The notes under the pieces were generated by a model that saw only the letters and a list, made by a program, of their open reading frames with translations, did no database searches and was not told the origin of the DNA. This document shows, piece after piece, positions 1-7,010 of a stretch of 7,010 nt of DNA. The translations under genes were made by a program, and so were the position numbers. How positions within the stretch are numbered: position 1 is the first letter of the stretch; each line of letters begins with the position of its first letter. The stretch is from an uncultured Desulfovibrio sp. (GTDB taxonomy: Bacteria > Desulfobacterota > Desulfovibrionia > Desulfovibrionales > Desulfovibrionaceae), in the NCBI RefSeq assembly GCF_949282365.1, contig NZ_CASDOY010000072.1, positions 1-7,010 of the forward strand, given 5' to 3'.

Positions 1-137
1 CGGCGGTGGCGGCGCTGGAGCCCCGGCTGCTGCGGGAACGCCTCTATTTCTCCGACAGCCGCCGCGACTCCGGCTGGCAGGCCCCCCGGCGGCCCGCCAC
101 GCCCGCCTTCCTGCCCTGGCTCGCGGGCCTGCGCTGA
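1..137 (+). CDS. C-terminal end of an unidentified protein (5' truncated)
   Basis: An open frame enters from the left edge (first full codon at 3) and ends with TGA at 135-137, giving the last 44 residues of a protein that starts outside the window. The visible tail is rich in Arg, Pro and Leu, includes RERLYFSDSRRDSGW, and ends PFLPWLAGLR-like without any motif I can assign. No membrane segment or known catalytic motif is visible. The GC-rich third positions match the neighbouring genes, and the frame is on the same strand as the next three genes, which supports it being real. The product cannot be named from this fragment. Confidence 0.55.
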   Translation, partial: AVAALEPRLLRERLYFSDSRRDSGWQAPRRPATPAFLPWLAGLR

Positions 138-349
138 GGCCGCACGCAGGCGGGGCGTCTTCCGGCGGGGCGCCCGCTGCCGTCGGGCCGCCGGCGTCGC
201 ACGATGAGGGATGGCCCGCCTTCCACGCGCTTTTCCGTGGTGGCACCGTCCGGCACCGCACGCATGGGGGACGCCCCGGATGCGGCCGCTCCTGGACAGG
301 GCCGTGCCGCCGGCGCCGCACGCATACGGACGGCCCGCGCGGCAGGCGG
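138..349. repeat. Degenerate ~59-bp tandem repeat in the intergenic gap
   Basis: The gap between the first stop codon and the transporter contains a core resembling CCGCACGCATG at about 140, 197, 256 and 316, a spacing of 57-60 bp. The end of each unit also recurs: GCCGCCGGCG ends at 196 and again at 315, and a weaker version ends at 255. The third unit contains a small palindrome, CGCAT...ATGCG (261-284). The copies are imperfect and GC-rich, so chance similarity is possible, but the regular phase argues for an old tandem array. No gene is credible in this gap; open frames across it lack a ribosome binding site and look like GC-driven shadows. Confidence 0.4.
147..179 (+). terminator. Possible weak hairpin terminator of the first gene
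   Basis: Ten bases after the first stop codon, the left arm (147-157) can pair with CGCCCGCTG (171-179) if two Gs are bulged, leaving a 13-base loop. No T-run follows, so this is not a standard intrinsic terminator. It may act only as an mRNA 3' end stabiliser, or be a by-product of high GC. Confidence 0.2.
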
Positions 350-437
350 TTGACAATCCGCCGCAAAAAGGGCTCCTTTCCCGCATAACGATCCGTAATA
401 CAGGCCGACCGCGCCACGCGGCCGGCAGGGAGGTTCC

Positions 438-1811
438 ATGTCTCAGGCCAGAGAGATGCTGGGCAGCCGTCTGGGCTTTTTGCTGCTTTCCGCGGGCTGC
501 GCCATCGGGCTGGGCAATGTCTGGCGTTTCCCCTATATCACCGGCGCCTATGGCGGCGCGGTCTTCGTGGGCGTCTACCTGCTCTGCCTGCTGGCCGTGC
601 TGCCGGTGATGATCATGGAATTCGCCGTGGGCCGCGCCTCCCGCAGCAATATGGGACGGGCCCTGAAAGTCCTGCCGCCCGGGGGCACGCACTGGCATGT
701 CTTCGGCAGGATCCCCCTCTGGGGCAGCTACCTGCTCTCCATGTTCTACACCACGGTCACGGGCTGGATGCTGGCCTACTGCTGGCATACGCTCTCCGGC
801 CATCTGGCCGGGCTGGACACGGCGGGCGTGGCGGCCTTTTTCGGCGCGACGCTGGCCAGCCCCCTGGAACAGGTGCTGGGCATGACCATCGTGGTGGGCG
901 CGGGCTGCCTGGTCTGCGCCATGGGCGTGCAGAAGGGCGTGGAACGCGTGGTCAAGCTGATCATGGTGGGCCTGCTGGCCATCCTGGTGCTGCTGGTGAT
1001 CCGCAGCCTGACCCTGCCCGGCGCGGCCGCGGGCGTGAGCTTCTATCTGGCCCCGGACGTGGCGAAGATGCAGAGCGTGGGCTGGTACGCCGTGCTCAAC
1101 GCGGCCATGACCCAGGCCTTCTTCACCCTCTCGGTGGGCATCGGCAACATGACCATCTTCGGCAGCTACCAGAGCAGGGACCGCTCCCTCACCGGCGAAG
1201 CCCTGTGGATCATGGCCCTGGACACCTTCGTGGCCATCATGGCGGGCCTGATCATCTTCCCGGCCTGCTTCGCCTTCAGCGTGGCGCCCGACAGCGGCCC
1301 GGGCCTGATCTTCATCACCCTGCCCAACATCTTCAACGCCATGGACGGCGGCATCCTCTGGGGCACGCTGTTCTTCGTCTTCATGAGCTGCGCGGCGCTC
1401 TCCACGGTCATCGGCGTGTTCGAGAACATCATCTCCTACAGCGTGGACGTCAGCGGCCTGTCACGCCGCCGCGCCTGCGCGCTGCACTTCGCCGGCCTCT
1501 GGCTGGCCTCCCTGCCCTGCGCCCTGGGCTTCAACCTGCTGGCCGGCTTCCAGCCTTTCGGGCCGGGCAGCTGCGTGCTGGATCTGGAAGACTTTTTGCT
1601 CAGCAACAACCTGCTGCCCTTCGGCTGCCTGCTCTTTTTGCTCTTCTGCAGCTGGCGGCGCGGCTGGGGCTGGGACAATTTCGTGGCCGAGGTCAACCAG
1701 GGCCGGGGGCTGCGCTTCCCGCGCTTCATGAAGCACTATCTGCGCTACGGCCTGCCCTGCATCATCCTGCTGGTCTTCGTCATGGGCTATGTGGACAAGT
1801 TCGGCAAATAG
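438..1811 (+). CDS. Sodium-dependent transporter, NSS/SNF (SLC6-like) family
   Basis: This 457-residue inner-membrane protein is a Na+-coupled symporter of the LeuT-fold NSS family, which imports amino acids or related small molecules. The substrate cannot be read from the sequence. The hallmark TM1 motif GLGNVWRFPY is at residues 24-33, and its numbering coincides with LeuT, including Gly20, Asn27 of the Na1 site and the gating Arg30. TM6 carries AFFTLSVGIG with Thr230-Ser232 matching LeuT Thr254-Ser256. TM8 carries AALSTV, with Ser322-Thr323 at the LeuT Na2 positions Thr354-Ser355. About 11 hydrophobic segments are visible, the last near the C-terminus (GLPCIILLVFVMGY), which fits the 11-TM bacterial subgroup (MhsT-like) rather than the 12-TM LeuT. 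GGGAGG (428-433) lies 4 bases before the ATG and supports this start. The following gene is 144 bases away on the same strand. It is probably transcribed from its own upstream region, although I could not define a convincing promoter. Confidence 0.93.
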   Translation: MSQAREMLGSRLGFLLLSAGCAIGLGNVWRFPYITGAYGGAVFVGVYLLCLLAVLPVMIMEFAVGRASRSNMGRALKVLPPGGTHWHVFGRIPLWGSYLLSMFYTTVTGWMLAYCWHTLSGHLAGLDTAGVAAFFGATLASPLEQVLGMTIVVGAGCLVCAMGVQKGVERVVKLIMVGLLAILVLLVIRSLTLPGAAAGVSFYLAPDVAKMQSVGWYAVLNAAMTQAFFTLSVGIGNMTIFGSYQSRDRSLTGEALWIMALDTFVAIMAGLIIFPACFAFSVAPDSGPGLIFITLPNIFNAMDGGILWGTLFFVFMSCAALSTVIGVFENIISYSVDVSGLSRRRACALHFAGLWLASLPCALGFNLLAGFQPFGPGSCVLDLEDFLLSNNLLPFGCLLFLLFCSWRRGWGWDNFVAEVNQGRGLRFPRFMKHYLRYGLPCIILLVFVMGYVDKFGK

Positions 1812-1955
1812 CGTCCCGGGGGCTTGCCCTCTGCGCCCTGCCGGGGCATAGTGCAGGGGCCGCCCGCATCCGCGGCGAGCCCCCGCCGGGTCAGCACCGC
1901 CGACGCTGCGCCCCGGGGCCGCTGCCTGCGCGGCAATCCCGCAAAAGGAAGATCC

Positions 1956-2576
1956 ATGAGTACACTGCTGCAGAAATCGCCCAAGAAATCCATGATACGC
2001 GAATACGGTGAAGCCCTGCTGGTGGCGCTGGTCCTGGCTTTCGTCATCAGGACCTTCGTGGTCCAGGCCTACAAGATCCCTTCGGAATCCATGGTCGAGA
2101 CCCTGCTGGTCGGCGACCACCTGCTGGCCAGCAAATTCGCCTACGGCATCAAGATCCCCTTCACCCACAGCTACCTCTACCGCGGCGACGATCCCGCCTA
2201 CGGCGACATCATCATCTTCGAATATCCCAACAATCCCTCGGTGGACTACATCAAGCGCGTCATCGGCCTGCCCGGCGACGTCATCACCGTGCGCGACAAG
2301 CGCCTCTACCGCAACGGCATGCCCGTGGAAGAAAGCTACATCCGCCACGAACAGCCCGACGTCATCGAGCCCATCCGCGACAACTTCGGCCCCGTGACCG
2401 TGCCGCCGGACAAATATTTCGTCATGGGCGACAACCGCGACAATTCCCTGGACTCCCGCTTCTGGGGCTTCGTGGATCGCGGCGCCATCCAGGCCAAGGC
2501 CTGGCGCATCTACTGGTCCTGGGACGACAAGGACAACAGCCCGCGCTGGAGCCGCATCGGCAAGGCCGTCCGCTAG
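1956..2576 (+). CDS. lepB: Signal peptidase I
   Basis: This 206-residue type I signal peptidase (peptidase family S26) removes signal peptides from Sec- and Tat-exported proteins at the outer face of the inner membrane. One N-terminal membrane anchor is visible at about residues 18-38. Box B, IPSESMVETL, provides the nucleophile Ser45. Box C is YGDIIIFEYP (82-91). Box D, YIKRVIGLPGD (98-108), provides the general base Lys100. Box E, MGDNRDNSLDSRFWGFV, is at 157-173. All catalytic elements are intact. The protein is shorter than the two-anchor E. coli LepB and close to single-anchor forms. I chose the ATG at 1956 because AAAGGA (1944-1949) sits at good spacing. The same frame is open back to an ATG at 1824, but that extension is low-complexity Arg/Pro/Ala and would put a non-family leader before the anchor. 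It lies 144 bases after the transporter and is followed by a strong terminator, so it could be the last gene of a two-gene unit. Confidence 0.96.
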   Translation: MSTLLQKSPKKSMIREYGEALLVALVLAFVIRTFVVQAYKIPSESMVETLLVGDHLLASKFAYGIKIPFTHSYLYRGDDPAYGDIIIFEYPNNPSVDYIKRVIGLPGDVITVRDKRLYRNGMPVEESYIRHEQPDVIEPIRDNFGPVTVPPDKYFVMGDNRDNSLDSRFWGFVDRGAIQAKAWRIYWSWDDKDNSPRWSRIGKAVR

Positions 2577-2590
2577 GACGCGGCTTTCCG

Positions 2591-2622
2591 GGCGCCGCCG
2601 CACATGCGGCGGCGCCTTTTTT
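2591..2622 (+). terminator. Intrinsic terminator after lepB
   Basis: GGCGCCGCCG (2591-2600) pairs perfectly with CGGCGGCGCC (2607-2616). One more C-G pair (2601/2606) closes an ACAT tetraloop, giving an 11-bp stem. Six T residues (2617-2622) follow at once. It starts 15 bases after the lepB stop codon and separates lepB from comM. Confidence 0.93.
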
Positions 2623-2631
2623 CATGCCTGC

Positions 2632-2706
2632 GCCGGAGCCGGGGCGACGGAGCGGACCACGCCGCCCCGGAGGCCGGCATCGCGCCCTGCCCCGCACGGG
2701 CGATGC
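2632..2706 (+). other. Structured leader upstream of comM
   Basis: Two stems lie between the lepB terminator and comM. In the first, GCCGG (2632-2636) pairs with CCGGC (2674-2678), and inside it CCGGGGCG (2639-2646) pairs with CGCCCCGG (2663-2670), 13 bp in total. The second pairs GCATCG (2677-2682) and CCC (2685-2687) with GGG (2698-2700) and CGATGC (2701-2706). They share bases 2677-2678, so they compete slightly. Neither is followed by a T-run. They could form the 5' leader of the comM mRNA or simply reflect high GC. No known riboswitch motif is recognisable. Confidence 0.3.
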
Positions 2707-2734
2707 GGGCACAACGCTCCGCTGTGGAGGGACC

Positions 2735-4261
<1,527 letters not shown>

Positions 4262-4282
4262 GCTCAGGCCCCATGACGTTTT

Positions 4283-4410
4283 GTTTTGGGGGAAGGAACC
4301 CTTTGCCTTGCTGTCGCTGCCCGCAAGGCCTTAGGGCGCACGGGCACGGCCGGGCGGGCCGCCCTTTGGGTCACTGCTTGCGGCAAAAAGGGCTTCCTTC
4401 CCCCTCAAAC
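4283..4410. repeat. 128-bp inverted-repeat element in the convergent intergenic region
   Basis: The left arm (4288-4307, GGGGGAAGGAACCCTTTGCC) pairs with the right arm (4382-4404) over 20 bp, with one bulged C and two bulged As. The outer bases 4283-4286 (GTTT) and 4407-4410 (AAAC) extend the stem past a small internal loop. Inside are nested pairs: CCGCAAG (4321-4327) with CTTGCGG (4377-4383), AGGGCG (4333-4338) with CGCCCT (4360-4365), and an apical hairpin CGGCC/GGCCG (4347-4361). The 4321-4327 pairing competes with the inner end of the main stem. CTTCCCCAAAAC (4418-4429) is a second partner for the left end. The element starts 21 bases after the comM stop. No T-run follows directly on either strand, although TTTTT occurs at 4438-4442. 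It could be a REP-like dispersed palindrome, a small non-autonomous mobile element, a bidirectional transcript end or a structured RNA; the sequence alone does not decide. Confidence 0.6.
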
Positions 4411-4635
4411 TCCCCATCTTCCCCAAAACCCGCCCAATTTTTATGGACAAGCAAGGGCAGGAGCTCTCATTGATGAGGGGCCCCGCCAGCGAACTGCGGA
4501 TGCTCCCCCAGGCGACGACGGAGTTCCGCGCGACGAGGCGGGGCCGCCCCTCCGCCGAACGTCAAGGAGGCCCCTCCCGCCGCAGCAGGAAGGGCCTCGC
4601 ACATAACGGCCTTCAGACCGTGTTACGGGATGTCC
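4411..4635. other. Gene-free stretch between inverted repeat and autotransporter
   Basis: The first part (4394-4435) is pyrimidine-rich, with repeated CTTCC/TCCCC blocks, and is followed by AATTTTTA. The rest is GC-rich and holds two hairpins: GGCGGGG...CGCC at 4537-4556, and a stronger one at 4567-4598 listed separately. A short frame from ATG 4443 or 4473 runs into the autotransporter's 3' end on the opposite strand. Its composition is Arg/Pro-rich and it resembles nothing I know, so I do not call a gene here. Confidence 0.5.
4567..4598 (-). terminator. Candidate hairpin terminator for the autotransporter gene
   Basis: Read on the minus strand, GAGGCCCTTCC begins 37 bases past the autotransporter stop codon and pairs with the segment ending in GGGGCCTC. 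The stem is about 12 bp with two G-U pairs, around an 8-base loop. The next bases are CTTGACG, so there is no proper U-run. The location is right for a transcript end, but it is not a canonical intrinsic terminator. Confidence 0.35.
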
Positions 4636-6420
4636 CTAGAACTCGTAGCGCACCTGGGCCGTACCGCTGACGCCCTGACGCACGCCGGTATGGCCCTGGA
4701 CGCCGAAGTCCAGGCTCAGGCCGCTGTCGGCCACGGGCTTGAGGGTCAGGCCGGCTTCCAGCAGGCCGCTGTCGCCCTTGAGGCTCGGCGAGGGCGCGTC
4801 CAGCCCGTAGGCCGTGGCGCGGGCCTTGCCGTCGAACTCGCGTTCCCACGCGGCCCCGGCATAGCCGGTCACCTGCCGGCAGAAGTCATAGCCCAGCCGC
4901 GCGCCCAGGCGCAGGCGCTGCGAATCCACGTCCTTGAACGACCAGGGATCGTCCACGATGTGGGTGGACTGCCCCTGGGTACGGGTCCAGAAGTATTTGC
5001 CGTACAGGTCCAGGGTCAGGCTGTCGGACAGCTCCCAGAGGTAGCCGAGACCGGCATGCAGGCCGTAATAGGGCGTGGAAAGGTCATAATCGGCCTTGCG
5101 CCCGCTGACGGCATCGTGCAGGTCGTCGCTCTGCCAATGGCTGTTGATGCGACCGTAGCGGAAGGAACCTTCCAGATACAGGCCCTTGAGCAGGTCGCGG
5201 CTCAGATCCAGACGGGCCAGCAGACCGCCGCCGTAATAGCTGCTGCGGCCCTCGCCGTCCACGGAAGGACCGTCGGAGAAGCTGTTGTGGGTGTCCACAC
5301 GGGCAAAGCCCGCTTCAAAGAAGACGCCCGCCAGGATGTCCATCATGGGCGTCTCCACCCGCTTGGCGAAGCCGGTCATGAAGCTCACGCCGCTCAGGTC
5401 CATGTGCGAACCCGTCTGGTAGCGCGAACGCGTGCCGCTCACCGCGGCGAAGGGCGCGATGCCCCAGGCCGGGCCCTCGCCGCTCATGGCAGCGGCGGCC
5501 CGGGCCCGGTCGATGCCCTGCCCGGCCACCAGGTCGGCGCCGATGTTGCCCAGGGCCACATTGGCCAGCACGCCTTCCAGCGGGGCCTTGGCCTGCGGGG
5601 CCAGCCGGCCGGCAGTGCCGCCCGTGCGGCCGCCTTCGCGGGCGTCCGGCAGCTTGTCGTCAGCCACCGTGGCCAGCAGGGAGGTATCCGTGGTCTTGAG
5701 GTCGAAATCATATTCCACGAAGACCCCCTGCCGGGCGCTGAGGCGCTCGTGGGTCATGCCTTCCGCGTTCAGGCCGTGCTCGTTGCTGAGCAGGGTCACG
5801 CTGTCGCCCTTGCGCAGCAGGGGCGTGCCGCCGGCCACGGCCACGCCTACGGAGCTGTTGCTGATGTCCGTGCCCTTCCCGTCCGTCAGGGTCAGGACGG
5901 TGCTGCCGGCCCTGGTCCCTTCCGGCAGGATGAAGTGATACCTGGCGAAGCGCCCCACGTTGGCGGCCGTCAGGCCGGACGTGCGCACTTCCAGCGTGTT
6001 GCCGGAGACCATGTCCCCGGTGCCGCTCTCCGTTCCGCCGCCGTACAGGGCCGTGCCGCGCAGGTTGGGGCTGCCTTCGAGGATGAGCGTGTTGCCGGTG
6101 GCCCTGCCCGCGCCCGTCTGGACGAAACCGCCGTAGACCGCAACGCCGGGCGTGCCGCCGCTGATGGTCACGGTGTTGCCGCTGGCGTCGCCCTGGTCGG
6201 TATAGCCGCCGTAAACGTACTTGCCCACGCTGCCGCCGCCGATGCGGACCGTATTGCCGCTTGCGGCGCCCGTGCCGGAATCCACATGGCCGCCCTTGAC
6301 GTTGAGGGAAATGGCCCCGCCCTCGATGGTGACGCTGTTGTTCTCGGCAGTGCCTGTAACGGTGTATCCGCCGCAGATCTGGCCGTCGTCATCGGAAGTG
6401 CCGATGGTCCCGCCCGTCAC
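4636..6420 (-). CDS. Autotransporter: passenger end, linker and outer-membrane beta-barrel (3' part of a frame-broken gene)
   Basis: This is the C-terminal 594 residues of a type V secretion autotransporter, in which the barrel inserts in the outer membrane and the passenger is displayed outside. Residues 1-141 are five passenger repeats of 26-31 residues with the pattern N[TS]V.I.GG......GG....G.ASGN. Residues 142-315 are a non-repetitive linker, including the helical segment NVALGNIGADLVAGQGIDRA seen before autotransporter barrels. Residues 316-594 (nt 4636-5475) form the barrel of about 279 residues, with alternating aromatic strands and the terminal VRYEF; the final Phe is the usual outer-membrane assembly signal. 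The GTG at 6420 is only the first start-like codon in this frame: it has no ribosome binding site and falls mid-repeat, so the true N-terminus lies upstream. The same frame stays homologous to passenger sequence back to about 6465, where it meets the break described for the next entry. As it stands the gene is probably a pseudogene or switched off, unless the break is an assembly error or is bypassed. Confidence 0.88.
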   Translation of the reverse strand: MTGGTIGTSDDDGQICGGYTVTGTAENNSVTIEGGAISLNVKGGHVDSGTGAASGNTVRIGGGSVGKYVYGGYTDQGDASGNTVTISGGTPGVAVYGGFVQTGAGRATGNTLILEGSPNLRGTALYGGGTESGTGDMVSGNTLEVRTSGLTAANVGRFARYHFILPEGTRAGSTVLTLTDGKGTDISNSSVGVAVAGGTPLLRKGDSVTLLSNEHGLNAEGMTHERLSARQGVFVEYDFDLKTTDTSLLATVADDKLPDAREGGRTGGTAGRLAPQAKAPLEGVLANVALGNIGADLVAGQGIDRARAAAAMSGEGPAWGIAPFAAVSGTRSRYQTGSHMDLSGVSFMTGFAKRVETPMMDILAGVFFEAGFARVDTHNSFSDGPSVDGEGRSSYYGGGLLARLDLSRDLLKGLYLEGSFRYGRINSHWQSDDLHDAVSGRKADYDLSTPYYGLHAGLGYLWELSDSLTLDLYGKYFWTRTQGQSTHIVDDPWSFKDVDSQRLRLGARLGYDFCRQVTGYAGAAWEREFDGKARATAYGLDAPSPSLKGDSGLLEAGLTLKPVADSGLSLDFGVQGHTGVRQGVSGTAQVRYEF

Positions 6421-6450
6421 CAGGACCGTGTTGCCGGAGACGGTATTGCC
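6221..6450 (-). repeat. Direct repeat copy 1 (230 bp, offset 560 bp from copy 2)
   Basis: It aligns without gaps to 6781-7010 with 12 mismatches by eye (about 95% identity). The last 99 bases (6352-6450) are identical to 6912-7010. Ten of the twelve mismatches fall within 6283-6316. The copy encodes the end of one unit junction, two whole passenger units and part of a third, in the downstream frame. Confidence 0.92.
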
Positions 6451-7010
6451 CCGCGGATCCTGGCGAGCGTGCCCCCGCTGACCGTGACCGTGTTGCCGGT
6501 GGCCCTGCCATTCTCGCTGAAGCCGCCGATCAGGTTCCCCACGGAGGCTGTGCCGCCGAAGCTGACCTTGTTCCCCCGGGTATCCTGGGTGCTGCCGGCG
6601 TCGATGAAGCTGCCGAAGGCATTGCCCGAGATGGTGCCGCCGTCGACGACCAGCTCATTGCCGGACGCGCCGCCCTTATCGCTGTAGCCGGCATAGATGT
6701 GTTTGCCCACCTCCCCGCCGTGCATCTCGATCTTGTTGCCGGAAGCCAGACCGCCGACGGTGTGGCCACCGTAGAGGTACTTGCCCACGCTGCCGCCGCT
6801 GATGCGGACCGTATTGCCGCTTGCGGCGCCCGTGCCGGAATCAACATAGCCGCCCTGGGCGTTGGTGGCGATGGTGCCGCCCTCGATGGTGACGCTGTTG
6901 TTCTCGGCAGCGCCTGTAACGGTGTATCCGCCGCAGATCTGGCCGTCGTCATCGGAAGTGCCGATGGTCCCGCCCGTCACCAGGACCGTGTTGCCGGAGA
7001 CGGTATTGCC
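6417..7010 (-). CDS. Autotransporter passenger repeats, upstream part (no start in window, ends at frame break)
   Basis: This frame is open from the right edge (7010) and ends at TGA 6417-6419, so the start of the gene lies outside the window. It encodes six full passenger repeats and the start of a seventh, with the same pattern as the downstream frame: ASGN or ATGN closes each unit and GG marks the turns. Real passenger sequence stops at VSGGTLA (about 6464). The remaining 16 or so residues, ending PSPATRSW, are out-of-frame translation of the next repeat. The two frames overlap by 4 bases only because of this read-through. There is no signal peptide in view. A Cys in the unit TSDDDGQICGG is repeated in both frames, which is noteworthy because passengers are often poor in Cys. 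The best reading is that this and the previous entry are one gene split by an internal rearrangement. Confidence 0.8.
   Translation of the reverse strand, partial: GNTVSGNTVLVTGGTIGTSDDDGQICGGYTVTGAAENNSVTIEGGTIATNAQGGYVDSGTGAASGNTVRISGGSVGKYLYGGHTVGGLASGNKIEMHGGEVGKHIYAGYSDKGGASGNELVVDGGTISGNAFGSFIDAGSTQDTRGNKVSFGGTASVGNLIGGFSENGRATGNTVTVSGGTLARIRGAIPSPATRSW
6459..6470 (-). other. Out-of-frame repeat junction breaking the autotransporter frame
   Basis: On the minus strand, ACGCTCGCCAGG joins two different repeat positions. The 5' side ends a unit opening (VSGGTLA) in the upstream frame. From CCAGGAT onward the sequence is homologous to 6570-6605, which encodes STQDTRGNKV, and reads QDPRGNTV in the downstream frame. 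The middle of a unit (variable loop, GG turn) is missing. This supports a recombination or deletion join rather than a simple homopolymer slip, although one added G in the GGGG run (6451-6454) would also restore an open frame. Confidence 0.65.
6781..7010 (-). repeat. Direct repeat copy 2 (230 bp, reaches window edge)
   Basis: This is the partner of 6221-6450. The match runs to the last base of the window, so its far boundary is unknown. It encodes the same unit order in the upstream frame. Because the 560-bp offset is not a multiple of three, the two copies sit in different frames of the present sequence. Confidence 0.92.

Larger units (their letters stand above)
5998..7010 (-). repeat. Passenger-domain repeat array (26-31 residues per unit)
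   Basis: About eleven complete units and one truncated unit can be read across both frames. Each opens with [TSKE][VIL]..[IVFM], passes GG[TSE] and a short variable loop, then GG or AG, and closes with G.A[ST]GN or a variant. Such Gly/Asn-turn repeats fit a beta-helix or beta-roll stalk, but that fold is inferred. The triple TVLV-SVTI-TVRI occurs twice in the same order, giving a higher-order repeat of 560 bp. The array continues past the window edge. Confidence 0.8.

Noticed and set aside
241..256. TGGCAC as a sigma-54 -24 element
   Set aside because: The GC of the -12 element is one base too close and is preceded by GG rather than TT, so the spacing and consensus both fail.
138..349. CRISPR array or integron attC sites suggested by the ~59-bp period
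   Set aside because: Copies are degenerate over their whole length with no constant-repeat and variable-spacer pattern. The attC core sites GTTRRRY and RYYYAAC are absent.
350..401. TTGACA at 350-355 as the -35 box of a transporter promoter
   Set aside because: No acceptable -10 box lies 16-18 bases downstream; the region at 373-378 is GCTCCT-like. CATAAC (384-389) and TAATAC (396-401) are too far away and have no matching -35 of their own.
1824..1955. An extended N-terminus for signal peptidase I
   Set aside because: The extension is low-complexity intergenic-like sequence, while ATG 1956 has a good AAAGGA site and places the membrane anchor as expected for the family.
4443..4670. Small + strand gene (75 codons, with an internal ATG at 4473 preceded by AGGAG)
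   Set aside because: The composition is Arg/Pro-rich with no recognisable fold. ATG 4443 has no ribosome binding site, and the frame runs into the antisense of the autotransporter's 3' end.
4630..6687. A 685-residue + strand open frame opposite the autotransporter
   Set aside because: It is the complement of the barrel and passenger, Ala/Gly/His-rich and without domains. The minus-strand reading has clear family features and the terminal Phe.

Overview
The window is GC-rich, with short gaps between genes. It looks like a diderm bacterium of the Desulfovibrio type (Desulfovibrionaceae). That placement is inferred from base composition, codon use and the autotransporter style; no marker gene in the window proves it.

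Layout. Positions 1-137 hold the last 44 codons of an unidentified + strand gene. A 300-base gap follows, built partly from a degenerate repeat of about 59 bp. Three complete + strand genes come next: a sodium-coupled neurotransmitter:sodium symporter (NSS/SNF) family transporter (438-1811), the type I signal peptidase lepB (1956-2576), closed by a textbook intrinsic terminator (2591-2622), and a ComM/YifB-family AAA+ ATPase (2735-4261). Positions 4262-4635 separate comM from a convergent minus-strand gene. This gap has no credible gene but carries a 128-bp inverted-repeat element (4283-4410) and a second strong hairpin (4567-4598).

The minus strand from 4636 to the window's right edge encodes an autotransporter: a repeat-built passenger (5998-7010), a linker and a C-terminal beta-barrel ending in Phe. 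The passenger reading frame is broken near 6461-6466. Sequence on the two sides of the break belongs to different points of the repeat unit, so the break looks like an out-of-frame join between repeats rather than a single-base indel. It lies between two 230-bp direct repeats (6221-6450 and 6781-7010, about 95% identical, offset 560 bp). Recombination between them would remove the break and restore one continuous frame.

Functional links. LepB cleaves signal peptides of exported proteins, which would include the autotransporter. The transporter and ComM are otherwise unrelated housekeeping or accessory genes. The most interesting part of the window is the autotransporter repeat region, followed by the inverted-repeat element in the convergent gap.
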